Shown here: positions 33,588 to 42,153 of the stretch, one piece after another
How the letters are laid out: every line of letters starts with the position of its first letter
Position numbering within the stretch: the stretch's first letter is position 1
Source of the DNA: Gemmatimonadaceae bacterium
Lineage (GTDB): Bacteria; Gemmatimonadota; Gemmatimonadetes; Gemmatimonadales; Gemmatimonadaceae
Direction of reading: 5' to 3'
DNA length: 64,000 bases
Assembly: GCA_035606695.1 (NCBI GenBank)
Contig: DATNEW010000019.1
Span: 124,001 to 188,000 of the forward strand
The notes under the pieces: generated by a model
What the model was told of the DNA's origin: nothing
Seen by the model: only the letters and a program-made list of their open reading frames with translations
The model's database searches: none
Made by a program: the position numbers and the translations under genes

Positions 33588-33735
33588 CCTCGCGCGAGGT
33601 GTGCTACCGGAGTCCAGAAAAAAGCGCCCCGCGTGTGCACACGACGGCGGCGTTTGTCTTCGCGGACTCTGTAGCCCGGCATCGCCGGCTCTCAGGTCCG
33701 CGTTTTTGTTTTTCTCTTCTCTCTGGAGACTCGGT
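33588..33735 (+). promoter_or_regulatory. infC leader with intrinsic terminator (attenuator)
   Basis: A hairpin at 33661-33702 (outer stem CGCGGAC/GTCCGCG, inner AGC-CGGC/GCCG-GCT) is followed by TTTTTGTTTTT (33703-33713), a textbook terminator ending 22 bp before infC. Upstream, GAGTCC (33610-33615) can pair with GGACTC (33664-33669) in the left terminator arm and could act as an antiterminator. A CCTCGCGCGAGG palindrome lies at 33588. In other bacteria infC-rpmI-rplT is controlled by ribosomal protein L20 through such a leader; the same is plausible here. Confidence 0.75.
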
Positions 33736-34251
33736 ATTCAGGACACCACAAAGCGTGTGCGGGTCAACCGCCAGATCCGCATCAGTCCGGTCCGCGTGAT
33801 CGGGGCCGATGGATCACAACTCGGCATCCTCGAGGTCGATGCCGCGTTACGCATGGCGGAAGAGCTGGGACTGGACCTGGTTGAAGTCGCCGCGACGGCT
33901 CGCCCTCCCGTGGTCCGCATCATGGATTACGGGAAGTACAAGTTCGAGATGGCGAAGCAGGCGCGGGTGGCGAAGAAGAAACAGCACGTGATCGAGCTCA
34001 AGGAAGTGAAGTATCGCCCTGGGATCGACGATCACGACTTCGACACCAAGACGCGGCACGCGCGCCGGTTCCTGGAAGAGAAGAACAAAGTGAAAGTGAC
34101 GATGATGTTCCGTGGGCGCCAAGTCGCGCACCCCGAGCTCGGACAGGCCGTGCTCGACCGCGTGGCGCAGGCCCTCACGGACGTCGGCAAAATCGAGAGC
34201 TCGGGAAGATTGGAAGGAAAGTCCATTACCATGATTCTCGCGCCGAAGTGA
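33736..34251 (+). CDS. infC: Translation initiation factor IF-3
   Basis: Binds the 30S subunit and checks start-codon selection. The family start region ([26 protein letters not shown]) is preceded in frame by ATT 33736, with GGAG eight bases upstream. ATT is the classical rare start by which IF-3 limits its own synthesis, so I choose it over ATG 33601, which lies before the terminator. This gives 171 residues, the normal size. Motifs [25 protein letters not shown] and [14 protein letters not shown] are all present. Confidence 0.92.
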   Translation: MQDTTKRVRVNRQIRISPVRVIGADGSQLGILEVDAALRMAEELGLDLVEVAATARPPVVRIMDYGKYKFEMAKQARVAKKKQHVIELKEVKYRPGIDDHDFDTKTRHARRFLEEKNKVKVTMMFRGRQVAHPELGQAVLDRVAQALTDVGKIESSGRLEGKSITMILAPK

Positions 34252-34259
34252 CGCGGAGC

Positions 34260-34288
34260 GTCATCCCGAGCGTCAGCACGGGATCTGC
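34260..34288. repeat. Left half of the dispersed GTCATCCCGAG element
   Basis: GTCATCCCGAGCGTCAGCAC plus GGGATCTGC lies between infC and rpmI, without a matching right half. It shares the GGGATCT segment with the copy at 29909. Confidence 0.6.
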
Positions 34289-34306
34289 TTTTATGAGGAA
34301 GTTCTG

Positions 34307-34504
34307 ATGCCGAAAATGAAAACCCACAAGGGCGCCACGAAGCGCTTCAAGAAGACCGGGACGGGCAAGGTCCGCCGCTACAAGGCGTTCAAGAGCCACA
34401 TCCTGACCAAGAAGACGTCGAAGCGGAAGCGCCGCCTCCGCCAGGCCGGCATCGTCGCGACGACCGGTGACACCAAGCGCGTCAAGCGCCTGATTCTGGC
34501 CTAA
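34307..34504 (+). CDS. rpmI: 50S ribosomal protein bL35
   Basis: 65 residues, very basic, beginning [22 protein letters not shown], the strongly conserved bL35 opening. Second gene of infC-rpmI-rplT. AGGAAG lies upstream of the ATG as ribosome binding site. Confidence 0.97.
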   Translation: MPKMKTHKGATKRFKKTGTGKVRRYKAFKSHILTKKTSKRKRRLRQAGIVATTGDTKRVKRLILA

Positions 34505-34516
34505 GGAGAGAGTCCC

Positions 34517-34879
34517 ATGCCTCGTGCCGTAAGCAACGTCCCGCGCCTGAAGCGGAAGAAGCAGATCATGAAGGCCGCGCGCGGCGCCTTTGGCGCCCGC
34601 TCGAAGCTCTGGCGTCCCGCGAAGGAGACCGTGGAGCGCGGCTGGAAGTACGCGTACCGCGATCGCAAGAACAAGAAGCGCGATTTCCGCCGTCTGTGGA
34701 TCACCCGCATCAACGCGGGTGCGCATCAGAACGACATGAATTACAACTCGTTCATGAACGGCCTCAAGCTGGCCGGCATCGAAGTGAACCGAAAGATCCT
34801 CGCCGATCTCGCGGTCCACGATCCCGCCGCGTTTACGGCTCTCGTCGACAAGGCGCGCTCCGCGTTGAACGCAGCGTAA
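34517..34879 (+). CDS. rplT: 50S ribosomal protein bL20
   Basis: 120 residues starting MPRAVSNVPRLKRKKQIMKA, with the family block RDRKNKKRDFRRLWITRINA. Needed for early 50S assembly; in other bacteria it also represses its own operon by binding the leader. AAGGAGAG precedes the ATG. A strong terminator follows 20 bp after the stop. Confidence 0.97.
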   Translation: MPRAVSNVPRLKRKKQIMKAARGAFGARSKLWRPAKETVERGWKYAYRDRKNKKRDFRRLWITRINAGAHQNDMNYNSFMNGLKLAGIEVNRKILADLAVHDPAAFTALVDKARSALNAA

Positions 34880-34899
34880 GGTCTCGCTTCACACCCCCC

Positions 34900-34944
34900 G
34901 GCGGCAGCGCGACATTGAGTGTCGTACTGCCGCCGTGTTTTTTT
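34900..34944 (+). terminator. Intrinsic terminator after rplT
   Basis: Stem GGCGGCAG (34900-34907) / CTGCCGCC (34927-34934) with an inner CGACA/TGTCG stem and TTGAG loop, followed by seven T (34938-34944). Ends the infC-rpmI-rplT transcript before pheS. Confidence 0.9.
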
Positions 34945-34957
34945 ATGCGGAACTGCG

Positions 34958-35167
34958 AATGGACAGAGCGGATGGACAGAGCGGATGGACAGAGCGAACG
35001 GAAAGACCGAACGGAAAGACCGAACGGAAAGAGCGAACGGAAACGGCGCCGGCACAGCGCGGGCTTCATTCGCCCGTTCCACTCGCCTTTTCCACTCGCC
35101 CTCACCACTCGCCTTTTCCACTCGCTCTTTCCACTCGCTCTTTCCACTCGCTCTTTCCACTCGTGGT
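34958..35167. repeat. Two mutually complementary 13-bp tandem arrays, seven copies each
   Basis: Left array 34958-35048: seven 13-bp units, three of GATGGACAGAGCG type and four of AACGGAAAGAGCG type. Right array 35077-35167: seven 13-bp units of TTCCACTCGCTCT type. A right unit is the inverse complement of a rotated left unit at 11 of 13 positions, so a transcript can fold into one long imperfect hairpin with 91-nt arms and a 28-nt loop. It fills most of the 332-bp rplT-pheS gap. No spacers and no open frame of known type. Confidence 0.92.
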
Positions 35168-35211
35168 TTCATTAGCTGTCCCTCGCCGCTCATCACCTGC
35201 CCACTAACGCC

Positions 35212-36276
35212 GTGAATCTTCAGGACTATCTCGAGGAAGCCGACACCATCGAGCGCGAAGGCACCGCCGCGCTGGCCGGCGCGGCCGGCGCCGACGCCCT
35301 CGAGGAGGCGCGCATCGCCTTCCTCGGCGACCGCCAGGGGCGCGTCAAAGCGCTGCAGGAGGGCCTGCGCGGCATCTCGAAGGAAGACAAGCCCGCCGCC
35401 GGCAAACGCTTCAACGAAGTGCGCATGCGCCTCGAGGCGCTCCTCGCCGACCGCAAGACCGCCGTGCCGCGCGCCAGCGGAGGCGCGCCCGGCGAAGACC
35501 GGTCGCTCCCCGCCCGCCACCAATGGAAGGGAGCCAAGCACCCGGTCACGCTCGTCATCGAAGAGATCGAGAGCATATTTAGAGAATTGGGTTTCACGAT
35601 TGCTCAAGGCCCCGAGGCCGAGACGGAATGGTACAACTTCGGCGCGCTCAACTTTCCGCCGAACCATCCGGCCCTCGACGCGCACGACACCATGTACCTC
35701 GCAGGCGAAGGCCTGCTCCGCACCCACACCTCGCCGGTGCAGGTGCGGACGCTCCAGAAATACGCGCCGCCCATTCGCGTGCTCATTCCCGGCAAGGTCT
35801 ATCGCAAGGATCCATTCGACGCCTCGCATGCGCCGGCGTTCGAGCAGATCGAAGGGCTCTGCGTCGACGAAGGCATCAGCTTCGTCGACCTCAAGGCCAC
35901 GCTCAACGTCTTCGCGCAGCGCTTCTTCGGCGCGTCGCGCACTCGCTTCCGCCCGTCCTACTTCCCGTTCACCGAGCCCTCGGCCGAGATGGACGTGCAG
36001 TGCGGCATCTGCGGCGGCGTCGGGTGCGCGGCGTGCAAGGGCACGGGGTGGATCGAAATCCTCGGCTCCGGCATGGTACATCCCTCGGTGCTCGACGCGG
36101 CCGGCGTCGACAGCGAGAAGTACACCGGCTGGGCGTTCGGCATGGGGCCGGCGCGCATCGCGATCAGCCGATACAAGATTCCTGATATCAGAATCCTCTA
36201 CGATTCCGACGTGAGATTCCTGGAGCAGATCGCCGCCGCCGGCAGCCGCGCAGCCGACGCATCGAGCGATAAATGA
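35212..36276 (+). CDS. pheS: Phenylalanyl-tRNA synthetase alpha subunit
   Basis: Catalytic subunit that charges tRNA-Phe. 354 residues from GTG 35212. N-terminal coiled coil, then class II motif 2 around VYRKDPFDASHAPAFEQIEGL, YFPFTEPSAEMDVQC, a four-Cys zinc-knuckle-like insert (CGIC ... CAAC) known from many bacterial PheS proteins, and motif 3 GWAFGMGPARIAISRY. The stop overlaps pheT (ATGA). Confidence 0.96.
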   Translation: MNLQDYLEEADTIEREGTAALAGAAGADALEEARIAFLGDRQGRVKALQEGLRGISKEDKPAAGKRFNEVRMRLEALLADRKTAVPRASGGAPGEDRSLPARHQWKGAKHPVTLVIEEIESIFRELGFTIAQGPEAETEWYNFGALNFPPNHPALDAHDTMYLAGEGLLRTHTSPVQVRTLQKYAPPIRVLIPGKVYRKDPFDASHAPAFEQIEGLCVDEGISFVDLKATLNVFAQRFFGASRTRFRPSYFPFTEPSAEMDVQCGICGGVGCAACKGTGWIEILGSGMVHPSVLDAAGVDSEKYTGWAFGMGPARIAISRYKIPDIRILYDSDVRFLEQIAAAGSRAADASSDK

Positions 36277-38720
36277 ACCTGTCCTTCGAGTGGCTGAAGG
36301 CCTTCGTGCCGTTCCACGAGACCGCGCCGGAGCTGCGCGAGCTGATCACCGCGCACGTCGCCACGGTCGACGAGCTGGCGGCGCTCCGCGAGGATCTCGC
36401 GCCCATCGTCGTCGCGCGCGTCGTCGAGGAAGCGCCCCATCCCGACTCCGATCACCTGCACGTGACCAAGGTCGATGCCGGCACCGGCACGCTCCTCGAC
36501 GTGGTCTGCGGCGCGGCAAACGTCACGGCGGGGAAGCTCTATCCCTTCGCGAAGACCGGCGTCACGATCCCCACCGGTCTCAAGATTCAGAAGCGCAAGA
36601 TCCGCGGCGCGACATCCGACGGCATGCTCTGCTCGCCCGACGAGCTCAAGCTCGGCAGCGACCATAGCGGCATCATGGAACTGAGCATCGACGTGCCGCC
36701 GGGCACGCCGTTCCTCGCGGCCGTTCCCGTCGGCGATATGAGAATCGTCATCGACGTCGGCGCAAACCGGCCGGACCTGCTCTCCCACCTGGGTGTCGCG
36801 CGTGAGATTGCGGCGATCACCCGTCAGCCATTCGCGCTGCCGGCGATCGAGGGCCTCGCGACCGGCATCCCCGCGTCGACCGGAAGCGGGTTCTCCGGGA
36901 CATCCGGACCCGTAACTGTCACCGTGGCCGAGCCGGAGCTCGTCCGGCGCTTCATGGGCGTGGTGATTCGCGGTGTGAAAGTCGGCCCGAGCCCGGACTG
37001 GCTCGTGCAACGCCTCGAGTCGGTCGGATCGCGCTCGATCAACAACATCGTGGACGCCAGCAACTACGTGCTGCACGAGCTCGGGCAGCCGACGCACGCG
37101 TTCGATCTCGCCAGGCTCGGACAGTCGAAGATCATCGTGCGCCGCGCCAAGGCCGGCGAGAAGATCACGACCCTCGACGGTGTCGAGCGCGAGCTGAAGG
37201 ACCACATGATCGTGATCGCCGACGGCGAACGACCGCACGCCGTGGCTGGCGTGATGGGCGGCCGCGACAGCGAAGTCACCGACGCGACGACCGACGTCTT
37301 TCTCGAGGTCGCGAACTTCAATCCCACGCGCATTCGCGACGCACGTCGCGCGCTTGGCCTCTCAACGGACGCGAGCTATCGCTTCGAGCGCGGCGTCGAT
37401 CTCGAGATCGCGCCGCGCGCGCTGGAGCGCGTCGCGCAGCTCATCGCGTTGCTCGCGGGCGGGCGCATCGACAGCGCGCCGGTCGATCTCGCATACGAGC
37501 CGCCGCCGCCACGAAGCGTTACCCTCCGCACACGGCGCGTCGCCAGACTGCTCGGCGAAACGCTCGGGACGGAAGAGATCGCGCGCTTACTTTCGTCGGT
37601 CGGCTTCGAGGTCGATCGCATCGGCGACGACCTCGGCGTCAAGGTTCCGACGTGGCGTGGCGACGTCACCGGAGAGGTCGATCTCATCGAAGAAGTCGCC
37701 CGCCTGCGCGGCTACGATTCTTTCCCGACGGAGATTCGCCCATTTCGGCCCGGTGCCGTGGGCGACGACGCGCACTGGATTCTGTCGCGCCGCGTACGCG
37801 AGGCGCTCGTCGGAGCCGGCATGCTCGAGGTGCGGCCCATGCCGTTCGTCGCGGGCGGCGAAGGCTTCGTGCGCGTCGAGAACCCGTTGGCCGAGAACGA
37901 AGGGTATCTGCGGCGCGAGGTGCTCGATACGCTCGCGCGCCGCGCCGAGTACAACCTGGCGCGCATGCACGGCGACGTCCGGATCTTCGAAATCGGCTCG
38001 GTCTTCACGCCGCGCGCTGGCGCGTTGCCGGCGGAGGACCTTCGGGTCGGCGTGCTCGTGATGGGTCGGCGCCAGCCGGCTCATTTCACTGATCCGAAAT
38101 CCGTCGAATTTGACTCGTGGGTCAAATACGGCGAATGGGATGCGAAGGCGTTGGGGCAGATGGTCGCCGCATCGGCGTATCCATCAGCGAGCGTCGCGTT
38201 GCGCGAACCCAATTCGTCCGATGCGCTGTGGGACATCGTCGCGGGCGATCGCGTGGTCGGCACGGTGAGACGCGTGGCGCTCGACGCACCGGTATGGGCG
38301 GCGCCGGCGTTCGGTATCGAGTTGTCGCTCGGTGTGATCGATTCGGCCGATGTCGCGCCGCGGGGCGAGTCGGCGCATCGTCCGTTCGTGAGGCCGGCGC
38401 CAGTCGTCACCCAGTACGTTCCGGTTCCGACGACGCCTTCGGCGGAGTTCGATCTGGCATTGCTGGTGCCCGATTCGATCAGCGCGGAGCAGGTCGAGGA
38501 TGTGCTGCGCCGCGCGTCGGGACGTCTGCTCGAAAAGGCTGAACTCTTCGACCGCTATGTTGGCCAGGGAGTTGAACCTGGGTATCGCAGCCTCGCGTGG
38601 AGGTTGACGTTCAGGCACGCCGAGCGCACTCTACGGGAGCGAGAGATCGAGGCTCGCCGTTCGGACATTCTCAAGGCCCTCGCCGACGAGCTCAATGTCA
38701 GACCACGGTCAAACACCTAG
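36273..38720 (+). CDS. pheT: Phenylalanyl-tRNA synthetase beta subunit
   Basis: 815 residues, full length. N-terminal tRNA-binding (EMAP-like) domain with HPDSDHLHVTKVD and KRKIRGATSDGMLCS, B3/4 editing region with NNIVDASNYVLHELGQPTHAFD, B5 domain, and a C-terminal ferredoxin-like anticodon-binding domain (FDLALLVPDSISAEQVEDVL ... RLTFRHAERTL). It overlaps the next gene by 26 bp, which suggests coupling of cell-division genes to this operon. Confidence 0.96.
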   Translation: MNLSFEWLKAFVPFHETAPELRELITAHVATVDELAALREDLAPIVVARVVEEAPHPDSDHLHVTKVDAGTGTLLDVVCGAANVTAGKLYPFAKTGVTIPTGLKIQKRKIRGATSDGMLCSPDELKLGSDHSGIMELSIDVPPGTPFLAAVPVGDMRIVIDVGANRPDLLSHLGVAREIAAITRQPFALPAIEGLATGIPASTGSGFSGTSGPVTVTVAEPELVRRFMGVVIRGVKVGPSPDWLVQRLESVGSRSINNIVDASNYVLHELGQPTHAFDLARLGQSKIIVRRAKAGEKITTLDGVERELKDHMIVIADGERPHAVAGVMGGRDSEVTDATTDVFLEVANFNPTRIRDARRALGLSTDASYRFERGVDLEIAPRALERVAQLIALLAGGRIDSAPVDLAYEPPPPRSVTLRTRRVARLLGETLGTEEIARLLSSVGFEVDRIGDDLGVKVPTWRGDVTGEVDLIEEVARLRGYDSFPTEIRPFRPGAVGDDAHWILSRRVREALVGAGMLEVRPMPFVAGGEGFVRVENPLAENEGYLRREVLDTLARRAEYNLARMHGDVRIFEIGSVFTPRAGALPAEDLRVGVLVMGRRQPAHFTDPKSVEFDSWVKYGEWDAKALGQMVAASAYPSASVALREPNSSDALWDIVAGDRVVGTVRRVALDAPVWAAPAFGIELSLGVIDSADVAPRGESAHRPFVRPAPVVTQYVPVPTTPSAEFDLALLVPDSISAEQVEDVLRRASGRLLEKAELFDRYVGQGVEPGYRSLAWRLTFRHAERTLREREIEARRSDILKALADELNVRPRSNT

Positions 38721-39024
38721 TACCGCTAGTACAACGAGCGATCGCGCGATTCAAGAACTCGAAGTGCTCGTGCGCCATCTGGCGGACGAGCTGGCGGGTT
38801 TTCGGCGGCGCGCGCTCGTCGCTGAAGCGCGCATCAAGGAAGTCGAGGGACTGGATGGCGGCGGCGCCGCCAACCTCGATCTCGTGAGCCGCTGCGCGCA
38901 ACTCGAGCAGGAGAACGAGCGTCTGCAAACCCGGCTCGAGGCGGCGAGCGTGCGGGCGAAGCAGATGCTCGACCGCGTCAAATTCCTGCGGCAGCAGGCT
39001 CAAGCCGGCGGAGGTCCCTCATGA
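38695..39024 (+). CDS. Small coiled-coil protein, ZapB-like candidate
   Basis: 109 residues: a disordered Ser/Thr-rich start, then two heptad-rich helices (AIQELEVLVRHLADELAGFR and CAQLEQENERLQTRLEAASVRAKQML). No catalytic motif. It begins inside pheT and overlaps zapA by 4 bp, so a role beside ZapA at the division ring is a reasonable guess; short coiled coils of this kind diverge quickly, and no family is certain. Confidence 0.65.
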   Translation: MSDHGQTPSTASTTSDRAIQELEVLVRHLADELAGFRRRALVAEARIKEVEGLDGGGAANLDLVSRCAQLEQENERLQTRLEAASVRAKQMLDRVKFLRQQAQAGGGPS

Positions 39025-39332
39025 GCGCGAAGAAGCACACCGTACGGGTGACGATTTTGAACGAGGAATACGCGATCCGCAGCGAGGCCCCGCCGGAACA
39101 CGCGCAGGCGGTGGCGAAGTACCTCGATCAGGCGATTCGCAAGGTGTTGTCGAGCGGTACCGTGGTTGAATCGAATCGAGCCGTGGTGCTTGCCGCGCTT
39201 CAGGTGACAGCCGAATTGTTCGCGGCCAGGGCTGGACTCGACGCAACGAACGACTCGGTGCGGAGCCTGAGCGACTACATCCGGCCATTGCTGCCCCCGT
39301 CCAAGCGCACGGTCGAGGCGGAAGTTGGCTGA
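39021..39332 (+). CDS. zapA: Cell division protein ZapA
   Basis: 103 residues, small FtsZ-ring stabiliser. The opening VRVTILNEEYAIRSEAPPEHAQAVAKYLD and the following helix VVLAALQVTAELFAAR fit ZapA. ATG overlaps the stop of the coiled-coil gene. Position between pheT and rny is common for zapA. Confidence 0.88.
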   Translation: MSAKKHTVRVTILNEEYAIRSEAPPEHAQAVAKYLDQAIRKVLSSGTVVESNRAVVLAALQVTAELFAARAGLDATNDSVRSLSDYIRPLLPPSKRTVEAEVG

Positions 39333-39535
39333 GCCGTTTGCCTTTTCACCAACGGCCGCGTAGCTTAGCGCCGGTAGCCAAGCTGACCTAGGTACAAGCG
39401 CGCTTTATAGTTAGCGCTGCCCACGCCGCTCCCTTCGCCGGAGTGTCGTCGGACCGCAAACAAGAGTCGCGCACGGGAAGGCGGTGGTTCTCCCTGTCCT
39501 GCGGTCTCTGCACCGCGGTGGAGCATAGATTCCAT
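39333..39535 (+). other. 203-bp gap zapA-rny; possible structured RNA (6S RNA position)
   Basis: No credible coding frame. Inverted repeats are dense: AGCTT/AAGCT around 39362-39383, CTCC/GGAG at about 39430-39442, GACCGCA/TGCGGTC around 39451-39507, and CACCGCGGTG at 39511-39520. In several bacterial groups the 6S RNA gene lies right after zapA and before rny, and the gap length fits. I could not match the 6S consensus with confidence, so this is only a candidate. Confidence 0.3.
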
Positions 39536-41122
39536 ATGAATCTGTACGCGATCATTGCCGCGCTTGGCGTTTTGGTAGTCGTTGCCGCGCCGGCATTTTT
39601 CTTTTGGGGACGTAGCGCGGGCACGAAGAGCGAGCGAGACCGCCAGGCCGCCGCGAAGTCGACCGCCGAAGAGACGTCCAAGCGCATTCTGAGCGACGCC
39701 GAGCGAGAGGCGGAGAACCTTCGGAAGAGCGCGCTTGTCTCCGGCAAGGAAGAGCTCATCAGGCTTCGCGAAAACTTCGAGTCCGAGGTGCGCGGGCGCC
39801 GCGAAGAAGTGGAGCGCGAAGAGCGCCGCTTGTCGGAACGCGAGACCGTACTCGACCGCAAATACGAGCTGATCGAGCAGCGCGACAAGGAGCTTGGACG
39901 CCGCGCGAGCGAATTTGGGCGCCGCGAAAAGCAAGTCACTGAACGCGAACAGGAGCTCGAGAAACTGGTCGGCGAAGAGCGCCGCCGTCTGGAGCAAATG
40001 GCCGGCATGTCGGCGCAGGAAGCCAAGGCCGAGCTCATTCGGCGCATGGAGGAAGAGGCGCAGGCTGACGCGGCGAATCGCATTCGCGAAATCCGCGAGA
40101 GCGCGAAGCGAAATGCCGAGCGCGAGGCGAAGAAGATCGTGGCGCTCGCCATTCAGCGCATCGCGGCGGAGCACACCGCCGAATCGACCGTGTCGGCGGT
40201 CTCGCTCCCGAACGACGAAATGAAGGGCCGCATCATCGGCCGCGAAGGGCGAAACATTCGCGCCTTCGAGCTCGCGACCGGCGTCGACGTCATCATCGAC
40301 GATACGCCCGACACGGTCGTCGTCTCCTGCTTCGACCCGGTGCGCCGCGAAACGGCGCGCCTGGCGCTCGAGAAGCTCGTCTCGGACGGCCGCATTCACC
40401 CGGGGCGCATCGAGGAAGTCGTCAACAAGTCGCGCAAGGAAATCGAGACACAGATCATCGAGACCGGCGAGCAGGCCGCGTACGACGCAGGTGTGCACGG
40501 GCTGCATCCCGAGTTGGTCAAGCTGGTCGGGCGCATGCGGTGGCGCACGAGTTACGGGCAGAACATCCTGCAGCACTCGAAGGAAGTGGCGTGGCTCGCT
40601 GCAATCATGGCGACGGAACTGGGCCTCGACGTGAACATGGCGCGCCGCGGCGCGCTGCTGCATGACGTCGGCAAGGTGCTGACGCACGAGCACGAGGGCA
40701 CCCACGTCCAACTCGGCGTCGAAGTCGCGACGAAGTACGGCGAGAACCCGCTGGTCGTGAATTGCATCGCGGCGCACCACGACGACGTGCCGCACGAAAG
40801 CGAAGTGTCGGTGCTGGTGCAGGCGGCCGACGCGATCTCGGGATCGCGCCCGGGCGCACGGCGCGAAGCGTTCGAGACGTACGTGAAGCGGCTCGAGGGA
40901 CTCGAGAAGATCGCGTCGAGCTACAAGGGCGTGGAGAAAGTGTTCGCGATTCAGGCGGGGCGCGAAGTGCGCGTGATCGTCATGCCTGACGACGTGGACG
41001 ACGTGCGCATGACGACGATGTCGGAAGAGATCGCGCGGCGCATCGAGGCGGAGTTGCAGTATCCCGGACAGATCAAGGTCGTGTTGATTCGAGAGACGAG
41101 GGCGGTGGATTTTGCGCGGTGA
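39536..41122 (+). CDS. rny: Ribonuclease Y
   Basis: Membrane-anchored endoribonuclease that starts mRNA decay. Start at ATG 39536 (528 residues) just before the N-terminal membrane helix LYAIIAALGVLVVVAAPAFFFWG. Then come a long charged coiled coil (about 30-200), a KH RNA-binding domain with MKGRIIGREGRNIRAFE, and an HD domain with ALLHDVGKVLTHEHEGTHV and AAHHDDVPHES. The upstream open frame reads through the candidate RNA region and is not used. Confidence 0.96.
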   Translation: MNLYAIIAALGVLVVVAAPAFFFWGRSAGTKSERDRQAAAKSTAEETSKRILSDAEREAENLRKSALVSGKEELIRLRENFESEVRGRREEVEREERRLSERETVLDRKYELIEQRDKELGRRASEFGRREKQVTEREQELEKLVGEERRRLEQMAGMSAQEAKAELIRRMEEEAQADAANRIREIRESAKRNAEREAKKIVALAIQRIAAEHTAESTVSAVSLPNDEMKGRIIGREGRNIRAFELATGVDVIIDDTPDTVVVSCFDPVRRETARLALEKLVSDGRIHPGRIEEVVNKSRKEIETQIIETGEQAAYDAGVHGLHPELVKLVGRMRWRTSYGQNILQHSKEVAWLAAIMATELGLDVNMARRGALLHDVGKVLTHEHEGTHVQLGVEVATKYGENPLVVNCIAAHHDDVPHESEVSVLVQAADAISGSRPGARREAFETYVKRLEGLEKIASSYKGVEKVFAIQAGREVRVIVMPDDVDDVRMTTMSEEIARRIEAELQYPGQIKVVLIRETRAVDFAR

Positions 41123-41130
41123 GTTGAGCG

Positions 41131-41273
41131 TGTCATCCCGAGCGACCCTGACGCTGACCCTGAGTGAAGCGAAGGGGAAGGGGAGTCGAGGGACCTCCGT
41201 CCCGGCGGAGGAGTCGTATGCAGCGCTCCGCTGAGAAAGGGGTCCTTCGCGCCTTTGGCGCTCAGGATGACAC
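41131..41273. repeat. Dispersed GTCATCC-type element upstream of folD
   Basis: TGTCATCCCGAG (from 41131) and CTCAGGATGACA (ending 41273) bound a 143-bp element that fills the rny-folD gap. Its right part contains GGTCCTTCGCGCCTTTGGCG, as in the copy at 3370. It ends 4 bp before the chosen folD start. Confidence 0.85.
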
Positions 41274-41277
41274 ACGG

Positions 41278-42153
41278 GTGATCGACGGCGCGGCGCTTGC
41301 CGCGCGTGTGCAGAGCGAAGTCGCGGAGAAGGTTGCGGCATTGAAGGCGCGCGGGATCACAGCCGGGCTGAGCGTCGTGCTCGTCGGCGACGATGCGGCG
41401 AGCGCCGTCTACGTCGGCTCCAAGGAGCGGACGTGCATCGAGCTCGGGATGAAGGGCGAGACCATTCGCCGCCCCGCGTCGATCACGCAGGGCGAGCTGC
41501 TCGAGATCGTCGACCGCCTGAACGCCGATCCCGCGGTGCATGGCATTCTCGTACAGATGCCGCTGCCGAAGCACATTGACGCGGACGTCATCGTGCGCCG
41601 CATTCGTCCGGACAAGGACGTCGACGGTTTTCATCCCGTGAACGTCGGCAAGCTGTGGATCGGCGAGACGGACGGCTTTGCGCCGTGCACGCCGGCCGGT
41701 GTCGTCTACATGCTGCGGGCGCACGACGTGAAGACCGCGGGCGCGCACTGCGTCGTCGTGGGCCGCAGCAACATCGTCGGCAAGCCGATGGCGGGATTGA
41801 TGATTCAGGCCGGCATCGACGCGACGGTGACGATGTGCCACAGTCGCACGCGCGATCTCGCGTCGGTCACGCGCGGCGCGGACATTCTCATCGCCGCGGT
41901 CGGCCGCGCGCAGATGATCACGGCCGACATGGTGAAGCCGGGCGCGGTGGTGATCGACGTCGGGATGAATCGCATCGCGGACGCGACGAAGAAGAGCGGG
42001 ACGCGTCTGGTCGGTGACGTCGATTTCGACTCCGTGCGCGAGGTCGCGTCGCTCATCACGCCGGTGCCGGGGGGCGTCGGCAAGATGACGATCGCGATGT
42101 TGATGGCGAACACCGTGCGCGCCGCCGAACAGATCGGCCAGGGACGTTCATGA
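41278..42153 (+). CDS. folD: Bifunctional methylenetetrahydrofolate dehydrogenase/cyclohydrolase
   Basis: Interconverts 5,10-methylene- and 10-formyl-tetrahydrofolate. I use GTG 41278 (291 residues, [15 protein letters not shown]), which matches the usual IIDGKxxA opening; ATG 41164 or 41218 would add residues translated from the repeat element. Motifs: [14 protein letters not shown] (catalytic Lys region), [40 protein letters not shown] and [10 protein letters not shown]. It overlaps xseA by 4 bp. Confidence 0.94.
   Translation: MIDGAALAARVQSEVAEKVAALKARGITAGLSVVLVGDDAASAVYVGSKERTCIELGMKGETIRRPASITQGELLEIVDRLNADPAVHGILVQMPLPKHIDADVIVRRIRPDKDVDGFHPVNVGKLWIGETDGFAPCTPAGVVYMLRAHDVKTAGAHCVVVGRSNIVGKPMAGLMIQAGIDATVTMCHSRTRDLASVTRGADILIAAVGRAQMITADMVKPGAVVIDVGMNRIADATKKSGTRLVGDVDFDSVREVASLITPVPGGVGKMTIAMLMANTVRAAEQIGQGRS

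Noticed and set aside
33601-33735. ATG start for infC at 33601
   Set aside because: The region encodes no IF-3-like residues and contains an intrinsic terminator with a T-run; ATT 33736 fits the family start.
34958-35167. 13-bp arrays considered as a CRISPR array
   Set aside because: Units are contiguous with no spacers, too short for CRISPR repeats, and no cas genes are nearby.
39365-41341. 658-residue antisense frame opposite rny
   Set aside because: Composition follows complement of the rny coiled coil (Leu/Phe/Arg runs); no domain. rny motifs are complete on the plus strand.
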